NCBI GenBank assembly: GCA_021372615.1
Contig: JAJFUB010000041.1
Span: forward strand, 24,364-88,363
Length of the DNA stretch: 64,000 nt
Direction: 5' to 3'
Source: a bacterium
GTDB lineage: Bacteria; Armatimonadota; Zipacnadia; Zipacnadales; UBA11051
How positions within the stretch are numbered: position 1 is the stretch's first letter; the number at the start of each line of letters is the position of its first letter. The notes under the pieces are model-generated. The model was given only the letters and a program-made list of their open reading frames with translations. It was not told the origin of the DNA and did not search any database. Below are positions 36,422 through 46,231 of the stretch, in pieces. The position numbers were made by a program, and so were the translations under genes.

Positions 36422-37432
36422 TCAACAGCCCAGCACTCGCCCCGTCACGGGGAAGCCGGGGTCCTGGTAGCCCTTGCCGGAATGCTCGCCCGGGGGCACG
36501 AGGTCGTCAATCGCGGCCTCGATCTCGGGCGTGAGGGTGACTTCCAGGGCGCCCAGGTTGTCCTGAAGCTGGGCCATCGTGCGCGGGCCGATCAGGGGGG
36601 CCGTCACCAGCCGGTTGGCGGCGACCCATGCCAGGGCCAACTGCGAGGGCGTGCAGCCGACGTGCGCCGCCAGCTTCCCGACCTGCTCGGCCAGCGCGAA
36701 GTTGGCTTCCCGGTACTCGGTCTGCATCAGGCGGACATTGCCTCGCGCGGCCCGCGAGTCCGGTGGCGGCTCCTGCCCGGCCTTGTACTTGCCTGTCAGC
36801 ACACCCCGGGCCAGCGGGCTGTAGCTGCACACGCCGATCCCCAGCGCCCCACACGCCGGCAGCAGCTCCACCTCGGCGTCGCGGTTGGCGAGATTGTACA
36901 GGGGCTCGACCGCCGCCAGCCGGTCCCAGCCACGGAGCTCCTGCAGGCCCACCGCCCGCACGACCTGCCAGGTACGGAAGTTCGAGACGCCCACGTAGAG
37001 CACTTTGCCCGCGCGGATGAGGTCGTCCAGGGCGGCCAGAGACTCCTCCAGCGGCGTGCTGCGGTCATAAGTGTGCAGGTAGTAGAGGTCTATATAGTCG
37101 GTGCCCAGGCGCTGCAGGCTAGCCTCGACGGCCTCGCGGATGTGCTTGCGGGCGGTGCCGGAGGCATTCGGGCCGGTGCGGTCCACCGCCAGCCCGACCT
37201 TCGTCGCCAGCACGATCTGCTCCCGCCGCCCGGCCAGGGCCTTCCCCACGACTCGCTCCGAGGCCCCGGCGCCGTACTTGTCGGCGGTGTCCAGGAAGTT
37301 GATGCCGGCGTCCAGGGCCGCCTGGATGATCGCCAGCGACTCCTCCTCCGGCGTCACGTCGCCGAACATCATGCAGCCCAGGCAGAGCTGGGAGACCTGC
37401 AGGCCCGATCGTCCGAGGTTGCGCGTTTCCAT
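36422..37432 (-). CDS. Aldo/keto reductase
   Basis: 336 residues from the ATG at 37432. NADPH-dependent reductase of the AKR superfamily: METRNLGRSGLQVSQLCLGC, the catalytic Asp-Tyr of DTADKYG, Lys in LATKVG, and His in DLYYLHTYD. The NADP segment (LIGPRTMAQLQDNLGAL) is present. The sequence resembles the YajO/AKR11-like branch. Substrate unknown. Confidence 0.9.
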   Translation of the reverse strand: METRNLGRSGLQVSQLCLGCMMFGDVTPEEESLAIIQAALDAGINFLDTADKYGAGASERVVGKALAGRREQIVLATKVGLAVDRTGPNASGTARKHIREAVEASLQRLGTDYIDLYYLHTYDRSTPLEESLAALDDLIRAGKVLYVGVSNFRTWQVVRAVGLQELRGWDRLAAVEPLYNLANRDAEVELLPACGALGIGVCSYSPLARGVLTGKYKAGQEPPPDSRAARGNVRLMQTEYREANFALAEQVGKLAAHVGCTPSQLALAWVAANRLVTAPLIGPRTMAQLQDNLGALEVTLTPEIEAAIDDLVPPGEHSGKGYQDPGFPVTGRVLGC

Positions 37433-37529
37433 GGAGGATAGGTTCGGCCGCCGCGGCAGGGGACCTGCGTGGTGGGAGGGGTCTGTGGCCGTCGCGGGGT
37501 CTGTCCCCGGAGGGACCGCAGGTCCCGTA

Positions 37530-37571
37530 GGGGGCTGACCCCAAAGCTGATTCGCGTCGGGGTCAGCCCCC
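37530..37571. repeat. GGGGTCAGCCCC-type inverted repeat
   Basis: GGGGGCTGACCCC (37530-37542) and its complement (37559-37571) with a 16-base loop. It lies between the radical SAM stop (37582) and the aldo/keto reductase start (37432), on the downstream side of the radical SAM gene, so it could act as a terminator stem; it lacks a clear T-run. Related GGGGTCTGTCCCC pieces occur at about 37486 and 37605. Confidence 0.6.
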
Positions 37572-37581
37572 TCCGGACCGG

Positions 37582-39168
37582 CTAGCGCCGATCCTCCGGG
37601 GACAGACCCCACGCGCGCGGGTCCACGATCTTCCAGGGCAACGGGCCACCTGCGTCCTGCGGGCCGGTCAGCTCCTCGAAGATGAGCCCCTCGACGGCCA
37701 GGCTCTGGACCAACTCGCTGAAGTTGCTGGCGCTGCGTCGGGCCAGCGCCACGCCCAGCCGCTCGTCGGACCGCGAGAAGGCGGCCTGCAGCGCTGCCCA
37801 ACGCGCCGAGTCGGTGGTCACTTCCACCCGGCGCAGGGCCTTGAGGCGGCGCTGCGCTGTCGCCAGCCAGTTCCGCAGGTCGCGCAGAGGCGGTAAGGCC
37901 TCCAACTCGAAGGGCGTGTGCGGGCGCGGCGAGAACGCGCCGACGCTGTAGTGGAAGACCAGGCGGGGGAACATCTCGGTCAGGCGGCGGGCCAGGGCGG
38001 GGAGGGCCTCGCGATCATCGGCCGTCTCGGTGGGGAGGCCGACCATGCAGTACAGCCGCACGCGCGTCAGCCCGGCCGCGGCGGCACGCTCGATCGCGGC
38101 GCAGAGCGCGTCGTCGGGCAGGGACTTGCCGATGGCCGCCCGCAGGCGCTCCGTGGCGGCCTCGGGGGCGAAGGTGACGGTCTTCTGCCCACTGCGCGCC
38201 AGGAGGCCCAGCAGCTCGGCCGAGGCTGTCTCGAGGCGGATCGAGGAGGTGCTGAGGCTCACCTGCGGCGGCAGGGCCCCCAGTGCGGCGCAGAGCCCCG
38301 GCAGGTCGGGGTAATCCGAGACCGCGGCGGCGATGAGGCCCACCTCATTGGTGTACTGCAGCCCGCGCCGCACCGTGTCCATGATGTGAGGCAGGCTCCG
38401 CCAGCGCAGCGGCCGGTAGAGCTGCCGGGCCAGGCAGAAGCTGCACGAGCGCCCGCAGCCCCGCCCGATCTCCACCAGGAAGCGGTTGGGGAACTCCGAG
38501 CCGGGGGTGAGGAAGACGCTGGCGGTCTCGAAGTCGTCCAGGTGGCGGGCGCAGCGGCGTCGCAGGACGCCCTGAGCCGGTGGGGCGGGCGAGGCCCCCC
38601 GACCTACCGAAGCCGACTCCGGCACGAAGAAGCCCGCGATGGCGGCGAGGCGCTCCAGGGCCTCCTCAGGGCCGGCTGACAGCAGCGCCCCCCGCAACTC
38701 CGGCAGAGCGGGCTCGACCTCGCCGATGTAGGCCGCGTCGTAGATCGCCGCCAGGGGCAGGGGGGCCGCGGAGACGGCCGGGCCGCCCATCAGCACCAGC
38801 GGGCCACCGGCTGCGCGACGGTCCTGGCGCAGCGGCGCCACCCCGCTCGCCGCCAGCGCCGCCGGAACCGTCGGCCAGTCCAGCTCATAGGAGGAGGTGA
38901 TGGCGATGACGTCAAACTCGCGCAGGGGTGTGCCGGACTCCAGGGAGCACAACGCGCCGCGACCCGCCTGTGCCACCTCCGGGCCGGCGAAGGCGCGCTC
39001 CCACGCCATCTCACCCGTGGCGTTGAGGGCGGCGTACAGTGTGTGGAGCGCCAACGAGGCCATGCCGACCCCGTAGGACTGCGGGAAGAGCAGCACTCCC
39101 CGGCGCGCCGCGGCGGAGGCCGGGGGCGGTATCAGCAGTCGCTCCTGCCCTAGCAGGTCAAGTCGCAT
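37582..39168 (-). CDS. Radical SAM protein with N-terminal cobalamin-binding-like region
   Basis: 528 residues from the ATG at 39168; extended -10 sequence just upstream supports this start. The N-terminal 200 residues carry a GVLLFPQSYGVGMASLALHTL start like the B12-binding fold of TIGR03960-type proteins. The radical SAM Cx3Cx2C (RGCGRSCSFC) is followed by a barrel with PEAATERLR and VGLPTETADD. Family members modify tRNA, peptides or porphyrins; the function is unknown here. The last residues (RAWGLSPEDRR) are encoded by a GGGGTCTGTCCCCGGAGG repeat, so the natural C-terminus may have been overwritten. Confidence 0.8.
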   Translation of the reverse strand: MRLDLLGQERLLIPPPASAAARRGVLLFPQSYGVGMASLALHTLYAALNATGEMAWERAFAGPEVAQAGRGALCSLESGTPLREFDVIAITSSYELDWPTVPAALAASGVAPLRQDRRAAGGPLVLMGGPAVSAAPLPLAAIYDAAYIGEVEPALPELRGALLSAGPEEALERLAAIAGFFVPESASVGRGASPAPPAQGVLRRRCARHLDDFETASVFLTPGSEFPNRFLVEIGRGCGRSCSFCLARQLYRPLRWRSLPHIMDTVRRGLQYTNEVGLIAAAVSDYPDLPGLCAALGALPPQVSLSTSSIRLETASAELLGLLARSGQKTVTFAPEAATERLRAAIGKSLPDDALCAAIERAAAAGLTRVRLYCMVGLPTETADDREALPALARRLTEMFPRLVFHYSVGAFSPRPHTPFELEALPPLRDLRNWLATAQRRLKALRRVEVTTDSARWAALQAAFSRSDERLGVALARRSASNFSELVQSLAVEGLIFEELTGPQDAGGPLPWKIVDPRAWGLSPEDRR

Positions 39169-39202
39169 CGTGCCACGAAACCATTCCTTGCGTAGTGGCC
39201 AC

Positions 39203-39211
39203 ATCATATCA
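39203..39211 (-). promoter_or_regulatory. Extended -10 promoter for the radical SAM gene
   Basis: On the minus strand TGATATGAT, an extended -10 (TGn-TATGAT), gives a start near 39196, 28 bases before the ATG at 39168. No good -35 is seen. Confidence 0.4.
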
Positions 39212-39391
39212 GACAATGGGGGTCGGGAACAGCACGGGGCGCGGGCCCAGACGGCTCCGCCGAACGCGGAAAGTTTTTTTGTGCGCATGAAGGAATGGGG
39301 GGAGGGGGTAGCGAACGAGTGCCGGGGAACGGGCCGCAGACTCGTCTCCCGTATGTGCTGTCTCTGATTCTGCCACCGGAGAGCATCTCAG

Positions 39392-40114
39392 ATGATTGAC
39401 GCCAAACGATTGGCCAAGGCCGCGACCGAGACCGCGACGGGCGGCAGCCAGATCCAACGCCAGATCACCCTGCCGTGGAGGGACGCTGCCCGCATCAGCA
39501 TCCGCAACGTGACACTGCGGCTGGGCCGCGCAGCCATCACCGGGGCCGGGGTCGTCCTCGGCATCGCCTTCCTGGTGTCGGTGTGGACGGGCAAGGTTGT
39601 GACGGACGGTCTCGAGGCCGACAAGGCGCAGAGCGCGCTGAGCATCACCCGGGTCGAGGGCGGCGTCGCTCCCGGCCAGGAGGAGGCACAGGCCGAGGCG
39701 CAGCAGCGCAACGCGCGCCAGGGCTGGCTGGTGGTCATGTCCCTGCTGGTGTGCGGCGTGGGCATCACCAACTCCATGCTGATGTCGGTCACGGAGCGCT
39801 TCCGCGAGATCGGCACGATGAAGTGCCTGGGGGCGCTCGACCAGTTCATCGTGAGGCTCTTCCTCATAGAATCGGTTGTCCTGGGCTTCTTAGGGTCGCT
39901 CGTGGGAGCCCTGGTCGGACATCTGGCGATGCTGCTGATGTCCATGGTCAAGAACGGCGGCGATGTCGCCGCCAAGATGAACTGGGCCGCGATGCTGGGC
40001 TACCTGGGGCTGGCGCTGGTGCTCGGCTGCGTCCTGGCGTTGCTGGCCGCCATTGCCCCGGCCATGCGCGCAGCGCGCATGCCCCCGGCGGCGGCGCTGG
40101 CGACGGAGATCTAA
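39392..40114 (+). CDS. Short FtsX/MacB-type ABC permease
   Basis: 240 residues, shorter than the usual 380-400. One hydrophobic helix near residues 46-65 is followed by a small periplasmic loop instead of the full MacB domain, then three helices: VVMSLLVCGVGITNSMLMSV, IESVVLGFLGSLVGALVGHL and LGLALVLGCVLALLAAI. The conserved cytoplasmic piece TERFREIGTMKCLGA matches FtsX-type permeases. With the ATPase at 40179 and the giant permease at 41230 it probably forms one ABC complex. Confidence 0.82.
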   Translation: MIDAKRLAKAATETATGGSQIQRQITLPWRDAARISIRNVTLRLGRAAITGAGVVLGIAFLVSVWTGKVVTDGLEADKAQSALSITRVEGGVAPGQEEAQAEAQQRNARQGWLVVMSLLVCGVGITNSMLMSVTERFREIGTMKCLGALDQFIVRLFLIESVVLGFLGSLVGALVGHLAMLLMSMVKNGGDVAAKMNWAAMLGYLGLALVLGCVLALLAAIAPAMRAARMPPAAALATEI

Positions 40115-40178
40115 CCACGGAATAGTCGCGAGGGGGACGGACCCGGTGGGGTCAGTCCCCGCTTCATTGGAGGCCAAG

Positions 40179-41090
40179 ATGGCGAAGATCAAGTGCCCGA
40201 AGTGCCCGTTCGAGATCGAGACCGACGGCATCGTCACCGTGTGTCCGGAGTGTCACGCGGACTTGACGAAGGTCATGGAAGAGGCGGGGCGCGCCACGCG
40301 CAAGACGCGCGGCTCCATCGTCCGCGACGACTCGGTGACGACGCACGAGTTCATCGTGCGCACCAAGGGCCTCAAGAAGATCTACAAGATGGGTGAGGTG
40401 GAGGTGCCGGCCCTGCGCGGCGTGGATGTGGACATCCGCCGCGGTGAGTACCTCTCGATCATGGGCCCGTCCGGGTCGGGCAAGTCCACCCTGTTCAACA
40501 TGGTGGGCGGCCTGGACAAGCCGACCGAGGGCACGTGCTTCATCGAAGAGGTGGACATGGCGCAACTGGACGCCTTCGAGCTGGCGTGGCTGCGCTGCCG
40601 GAAGATCGGCTACATCTTCCAGTCCTTCAACCTCATCCCGGTCATGACGGCCCTGGAGAACGTGACCCTGCCGATGATCTTCGCCGGCATGGGCTCGGAT
40701 GAGATGATGGAGCGCGGGCAGATGCTGCTGGACCTGGTGGGTCTGGGCGGCCGCTTGCACCACAAGCCCTACGAGCTGTCCGGCGGCCAGCAGCAGCGCG
40801 TGGCCGTGGCCCGGGCCCTGGCCAACAGCCCCGCCATCATCCTGGCGGACGAGCCCACCGGCAACCTCGACCTGCAGACCGGTAAGGAGATCATCGACCT
40901 GCTCAAGGAGCTGAACGCCGAGAGCGGCGTCACTATCATCTCGGCCACGCACGACCTCAAGATGATTGACGCTTCCGACCGCATCATCCACATCCGCGAC
41001 GGAGAAGTCGAGAGGATCGAGATGCGCTCGGAGATTGACCTGAAGATCGGTCACCTGGCCGGCGCGGAAGAGGACGAGGAGCCCAAGTAG
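40179..41090 (+). CDS. ABC ATPase with an N-terminal zinc ribbon
   Basis: 303 residues from the ATG at 40179 (GGAGG upstream). Residues 5-28 hold a Cys4 ribbon (CPKC...CPEC). The remaining sequence is a MacB/LolD-type ATPase: Walker [11 protein letters not shown]-loop FQSFN, signature [15 protein letters not shown], Walker [12 protein letters not shown], and H-loop ATHD. The ribbon is not part of typical LolD/MacB ATPases. Since it sits between the two permeases, it probably energises them. Confidence 0.9.
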   Translation: MAKIKCPKCPFEIETDGIVTVCPECHADLTKVMEEAGRATRKTRGSIVRDDSVTTHEFIVRTKGLKKIYKMGEVEVPALRGVDVDIRRGEYLSIMGPSGSGKSTLFNMVGGLDKPTEGTCFIEEVDMAQLDAFELAWLRCRKIGYIFQSFNLIPVMTALENVTLPMIFAGMGSDEMMERGQMLLDLVGLGGRLHHKPYELSGGQQQRVAVARALANSPAIILADEPTGNLDLQTGKEIIDLLKELNAESGVTIISATHDLKMIDASDRIIHIRDGEVERIEMRSEIDLKIGHLAGAEEDEEPK

Positions 41091-41229
41091 GACCGGCCGC
41101 ATCGCCGCCGCCACCGGGCAGCACTGTGCCCGGGCCAGACCATGTTGACAATGAGGGCGTGCGGCTGACGTCGCGCGCCCTTGCAGTTTTCGACTTACAG
41201 AGGCCATCCCCCCACGAAAGCGGTGAACC

Positions 41230-44200
41230 GTGTTGCCGCACCGTTCGCGCCTGGCGCTGTTGCTGCTTCTCCTCCCGCTGCTCCCCGCGTGGGCCCCGGC
41301 TCAACCCAAGGGGGCGCGCGACGAGTCCGAGATGGTCCTGACCTCGGACACCAACTACGAGGCGGTCACCGCGGCGGTAGACCAGCGGCGCATCGAGCAG
41401 TTCGTGGCGCAACTGGCCGGGCTGGGCAGCCGCGTCACCGGCTATCCCGGCTGCGCCCGCGCCGCCCGTCTGGTGGAGCAGCAGTTCCGCAATCTGGGCC
41501 TGGAGGTCTCCACCGAGAAGTTCAATGTGCTGGTGCCCGTGCCCCGCTATGACGCCAAGGGGCGCGCCGCTTCCATCTCCATCGCCGGGGGGCAAGAGTT
41601 CGAGATCCTCCCCCTGTGGCCCAACCTTGTGCAGATGCCCAAGACGCCCCCCGGCGGCCTCAGCGGCCGTCTCATCTACGCGGGCAAGGGCGACCTCCAA
41701 TCCTTCAACGGTCAGGACGTGGCCGACAGCATCGTGATGCTGGACTTCGACTGCGGGCGTGAATGGTTCAACGCCCCGCTGCTGGGCGCCAAGGCCGTCC
41801 TGTTCATCGAGCCTCTCGAGACGATCCGCGGCGAGGCCGAGCAGAAGTTCCTCTCCATGCCGGTCAACATCCCCCGGTTCTGGATCCCCAAGGAGACCTC
41901 CGACCTGCTGCTGGCGACGGCCGCCCAGCAAGGGCGCGTGGATGTCAACATCCGCTGCGACATTGACTGGCAGAAGGTCGAGGGCGAGAACATCCTCGGG
42001 CGCATGAGGGGCACCGACCCGCGCCTGCAGAAGCAGCAGGTCGTCATCCAGGCCTACTACGACTCCATCGCCGTGGCCCCGACGCTGGCCCCCGGCGCCG
42101 AGAACGCCTCCAGCATCGCCGCCCTGATGGAACTCATCCGGACGTTCAAGGCGTGTCCCCCCAAGCGCAGCATCACCTTCCTGGCGACCGCCGGGCACTT
42201 CGAAGCGATGGCCGGCGAGAAGGCCTTCCTGGAGCGCCGCTACCGGGGTGCGCGCAGCGAGCGCTACGTCAAGAAGCTCTATGGCCTCGTGCGGCAGAGT
42301 CGCCGCGGCCTCGACGAGGCCGCCGCGAGCGTGTGGGAGGAAGAGACGCCCGGCCTGGACACCGAGCCCAAGACCGAGGACCAGATCGCCGAGGAGCGCA
42401 TCCGCGCCCTCGGTCGCGTCTCCCGCGCCGTCCGCCAGGCTGAGAAGAAGCTGCGCGCCGCCACGCGACTGGCGGTCAAGGCGCAGCGGACAGACCCGAA
42501 CCGCGGCAAGCTGTACGAGCGCAAGCTGGATGAGGCCGAACTGGCCCGCCGGCTGGAGCTGATCGCCCACCTGCAGCAGACCCTCCCGGCCATGCAGTCA
42601 GCCGTGCAGGGGGTGGATGACCTGGTGCGCCAGGCCCGGCCGTTGCGCCGCGGCGCCGACACCACCGCCCGCGAGCAGGCCCTGAGCGCCATCCAGAAGG
42701 CCATCTTCGACACCAGCGACACGATGGACTTCTCCAAGGAAGACGTGTCGCTGTGGCTCACGGTGGACCTGTCCAGCCACAACCGCGCCTGCGGCGTGTT
42801 CTTCAAGGGGTACTTCTACAACTACCGCGAGGACATCCAGTGGAAGTACTCGCAGATCGGCAAGAAGGCTCGTGAGTACGGCGACATCATCGCCCGCTTC
42901 ATGGCCGTGGACGCCGCCTCGCGCTTTGTGGACGGCATCAACGCGCTGAAGGGCAAGAACTGGCAGACGTACATGTCCGGCAAGCTCGCGCTGAGCAACG
43001 AGGTCGCCACGGTGATGGGCGTCCCGGCGGTGGGCTTCGCCACGATCAACGACTCCCGCCCATGGGTGGACACGCCGCTGGACATCCCCAAGCACATGGA
43101 GTTCGGGAATCTCTACGACCAGACGAGCTTCCTGGCGTGCTTGCTGGCAGACATGGTGAGCATCACCGAGCCGCGCGACCTGTACGACCTGGAGCTGGAG
43201 GACAACTACGTCGAGGCCAAGGGCCGCCTGGTGCTCTTTGACCCGGAGGTCAGCACCTTCCCCGATGAGCCGGTGCCCAATGCCGTAGCCGTGGCGCGGA
43301 CCGGGCAGAAGACGGCCATGGGTGTGCGGTGCGAGATCTTCGACAAGGTCGGCAAGGATGGCCGGCTGCACATCGCCGGCCTGCCCAACGTCCGCGCCCG
43401 CGGTGGCGAAATCCCCGTGGAGGGCTATCTGCTGGACCCCGCGGACGGCCGCGTGTCCATGGCTCCGGACATGGGCGTCAATGGCAACGAGGCCTATCCC
43501 TTCAAGCTTAAGGCCGACCAGGACATCAAGCCGATCACGTGCGTGATGTTCGCCTGCCAGTCGATGGCCATCTTCGACATGGTGGACCAGCGCTTCTTCC
43601 AGCTCCTGCGCGAGATCCACATCTATGACGCCACCTCGGATGCCACGCCGTACCAGTATGGCTACTGCCTGCCCCTGCCCCCCCAGCAGTTTGAGTCGAC
43701 CTATGAGCCCGTAGCGCTGGTGTTCGCACCCGCCGGCACCAACGTCAAGCTCACCATGGGCGCGAGCGTCCTGGGGCTGCGCTTTGTGCTGGTGGCCCCG
43801 ACGGCCAAGAACCCCGATGGCGCGGGCTACCTGGTGGACAACCATCCCTCCATGTACGCCACGCCGTATCTGGTGGCGCGGGACATGGTGGAACTCGACC
43901 AGAACCGCATTGACCAACTCGAGGCGCACGGGATCAAGAACAACCGGGTGCAGAAGGCCCACCAACAGGCCAAGGAGTACCTGGTGGCGGCCTCGGGGTT
44001 CCTCAAGGATCGGCTCTACGACCGCTTCCTGACGGCCGCGCGGTCGGCCTGGGCCTTCGAGTCGCGAGCCTATCCCGACGTGCGCGCCACCGGCAACGAC
44101 GTCATCAAGGGCGTGCTGTTCTACCTGGCGATGCTGATGCCGTTCGCCTTCTTTGCCGAGCGCCTGCTCATCGCCTCGCCCGACATCCGGTGGCAGATCG

Positions 44201-46227
44201 TCGGCTTCTTCGGCATCTTCATGCTGGTCTTCCTGCTGATCGCCCTGGTGCACCCGGCCTTCGCCATCACCTTCACACCGGTCATCATCCTGCTGGCCTT
44301 CATCATCCTCGCGCTGACGATGATCGTCATCAGCATCATCGTGCAGAAGTTCGAGGAGCAGATGAAGGAGGTGCGGTACGAGCAGACCGGCATCCGCACC
44401 GCCGACATGGGGCGCCTGTCCGCTTCGGCGGCGGCCTTCAGCCTCGGCATCTCCAACATGCGGCGGCGGCAGGTCCGCACCATCCTGACCTGTCTCACGC
44501 TGGTGCTGCTCACCTTCACCGTGCTGTCCTGCACGTCGGTCGTCACCGGGGTGCGGACCAACCGCATCCTGCTGCCATACAAGGCGCCGTACGACGGCAT
44601 CATGATCCGCGACAAGACCTGGGAGCCGATCGGCGAGCCGACGGCCCGCGTCATGCGCAACGAGTTCTCGGACAAGAACACCTACTCGGTGGCCCCGCGC
44701 GCCTGGTACTTCTCCAGCAAGGTGGGCGACCAGTCCTTCGTGGACGTGACCAACGAGGGGCAGACGTATTCGGCGACGGCGATGGTGGGCCTGAGCCCGC
44801 AGGAGACCCAGGTGAGCCGGCCGCAGCAGGCGCTGCTGCCCGGCGGACGCTGGTTCGAGGAGGGCGAGACGCTCGCGGCCATCATCCCCGAGGCCATGGC
44901 CGAGAAGCTCAAGATCAGCACCGAGGACGCGGCCGCCGGCGCCAAGACCATCAGCGTCTTCGGCGTGCAGTTGCGCGTCATCGGCATCATGAGTTCGAGC
45001 CGCTTCAAGAAGCTCGAGGACCTCGACGGCGAGCCGATCACCCCCGTGGATTACCTGCTCATGCAGGAGCAGCAGCAACAGCAGCAACAGCAGGCCGCCG
45101 GGCAGAAGATGAGCGAGGACGAACTGCGCGAGTACATCCACCTCGCGCCCGATAGCTGCTTCATCGTCCCCTACAGCTTCCTGATCGGCCAGGGCGGCCA
45201 GCTCCGCTCCGTGGCCATCGCCATGCGAGCCCCCTCGCTCGACAGCGCCAAGAAGCTCGTGCAAACGAACCTCGATGAGCTTATGTCGCGCATCGAGCTG
45301 AACCTGTATGGCGGCATGGGCGGGACGACCTTCCTGTGCAGCGCGGTCTCGCAGACCGGCTTCAAGAACATGCAGGAGTTGGTCATCCCCATCCTCATCG
45401 CGGCCATGATCTGTCTGAACACGATGCTCGGCTCGGTCTATGAGCGCGTGCGCGAGATCTACATCTACAGCTCGCTCGGGCTGGCCCCCACGCACATCGC
45501 GGCGCTGTTCATCGCCGAGGCCTGCGTCTACGCCATTCTGGGGGCGGTCGCCGGGTACTTGTTTGGCCAGGTCATCTCCAAGGTACTGGCCGAGACCGGG
45601 CTGCTGGCCGGCCTGAACCTCAACTACTCGTCCCTGTCGGCCGTGGGCTCGACCATCATCATCATGCTCACGGTGCTGCTGTCGGTCATCTACCCGGCGC
45701 GGCGCGCCTCGGAGATCGCGTCGCCGGGCATCGAGCGCCGCTGGCACCTGCCCGAGCCCAAGGGTGACGAGATAGACATGAAGCTGCCGTTCACCGTGAC
45801 GGGCGACCAGGCCCTCGGGGTCAACATGTTCCTCAATGAGTACCTGGCGGCCCACGCCGACTACTCGCTGGGCAACTTCTCGACCGCCGACATCGTCTTC
45901 GGCACGATCGAGAATGAGTACGGCGAGGGGTTCGAGCAGGCGCTGATGGTGTGGCTGGCGCCCTATGACCTGGGCGTGTCGGAGAAGCTGCACCTGCGGA
46001 CGGTGCCGACCGAGGACGCCGAGGTCTACCAGATCGAGGCGCTGATCATCCGCGAGAGCGGGGACCAGTCCTCCTGGCTGCGCGTGACCCGCAACTTCAT
46101 CAACATGCTGCGCAAGCAGTACCTGCTATGGCGGACCTTCCCGGCCGGCCTGAAGGGCGAGTACGGCCGGCGCGCCAAGGAACTGCTGGAGGCCGGCGGC
46201 CAGACGGAGTCGGAGGAGGCAAGCTGA
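41230..46227 (+). CDS. Giant fusion: M28-like domain plus FtsX-type permease
   Basis: 1665 residues from a GTG at 41230. A signal-like N-terminus (LALLLLLLPLLPAWAPA) leads to a domain of about 45-330 that resembles M28 peptidases: VVIQAYYDSI, GAENASSIAALMEL and FLATAGHFEAMAGE. The usual HxDS, DDNASG and EE ligands read YYD, AEN and GH, so metal binding is doubtful. After a charged helical region come transmembrane helices (about 958-1040), a cytoplasmic loop, and an FtsX-type permease with a first helix near 1085-1107 and the last cluster from about 1390 to 1500. A Gln run (about 1279-1287) lies in the periplasmic loop. Likely partners are the genes at 39392 and 40179. Confidence 0.8.
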   Translation: MLPHRSRLALLLLLLPLLPAWAPAQPKGARDESEMVLTSDTNYEAVTAAVDQRRIEQFVAQLAGLGSRVTGYPGCARAARLVEQQFRNLGLEVSTEKFNVLVPVPRYDAKGRAASISIAGGQEFEILPLWPNLVQMPKTPPGGLSGRLIYAGKGDLQSFNGQDVADSIVMLDFDCGREWFNAPLLGAKAVLFIEPLETIRGEAEQKFLSMPVNIPRFWIPKETSDLLLATAAQQGRVDVNIRCDIDWQKVEGENILGRMRGTDPRLQKQQVVIQAYYDSIAVAPTLAPGAENASSIAALMELIRTFKACPPKRSITFLATAGHFEAMAGEKAFLERRYRGARSERYVKKLYGLVRQSRRGLDEAAASVWEEETPGLDTEPKTEDQIAEERIRALGRVSRAVRQAEKKLRAATRLAVKAQRTDPNRGKLYERKLDEAELARRLELIAHLQQTLPAMQSAVQGVDDLVRQARPLRRGADTTAREQALSAIQKAIFDTSDTMDFSKEDVSLWLTVDLSSHNRACGVFFKGYFYNYREDIQWKYSQIGKKAREYGDIIARFMAVDAASRFVDGINALKGKNWQTYMSGKLALSNEVATVMGVPAVGFATINDSRPWVDTPLDIPKHMEFGNLYDQTSFLACLLADMVSITEPRDLYDLELEDNYVEAKGRLVLFDPEVSTFPDEPVPNAVAVARTGQKTAMGVRCEIFDKVGKDGRLHIAGLPNVRARGGEIPVEGYLLDPADGRVSMAPDMGVNGNEAYPFKLKADQDIKPITCVMFACQSMAIFDMVDQRFFQLLREIHIYDATSDATPYQYGYCLPLPPQQFESTYEPVALVFAPAGTNVKLTMGASVLGLRFVLVAPTAKNPDGAGYLVDNHPSMYATPYLVARDMVELDQNRIDQLEAHGIKNNRVQKAHQQAKEYLVAASGFLKDRLYDRFLTAARSAWAFESRAYPDVRATGNDVIKGVLFYLAMLMPFAFFAERLLIASPDIRWQIVGFFGIFMLVFLLIALVHPAFAITFTPVIILLAFIILALTMIVISIIVQKFEEQMKEVRYEQTGIRTADMGRLSASAAAFSLGISNMRRRQVRTILTCLTLVLLTFTVLSCTSVVTGVRTNRILLPYKAPYDGIMIRDKTWEPIGEPTARVMRNEFSDKNTYSVAPRAWYFSSKVGDQSFVDVTNEGQTYSATAMVGLSPQETQVSRPQQALLPGGRWFEEGETLAAIIPEAMAEKLKISTEDAAAGAKTISVFGVQLRVIGIMSSSRFKKLEDLDGEPITPVDYLLMQEQQQQQQQQAAGQKMSEDELREYIHLAPDSCFIVPYSFLIGQGGQLRSVAIAMRAPSLDSAKKLVQTNLDELMSRIELNLYGGMGGTTFLCSAVSQTGFKNMQELVIPILIAAMICLNTMLGSVYERVREIYIYSSLGLAPTHIAALFIAEACVYAILGAVAGYLFGQVISKVLAETGLLAGLNLNYSSLSAVGSTIIIMLTVLLSVIYPARRASEIASPGIERRWHLPEPKGDEIDMKLPFTVTGDQALGVNMFLNEYLAAHADYSLGNFSTADIVFGTIENEYGEGFEQALMVWLAPYDLGVSEKLHLRTVPTEDAEVYQIEALIIRESGDQSSWLRVTRNFINMLRKQYLLWRTFPAGLKGEYGRRAKELLEAGGQTESEEAS

Positions 46228-46231
46228 GGCG

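Noticed and set aside
42598..45993. A 1131-codon open frame opposite the giant permease
   Set aside because: It mirrors the GC-rich codon pattern of the sense gene, is His/Glu/Arg-rich with no family signature, and lies entirely within the M28-FtsX gene.
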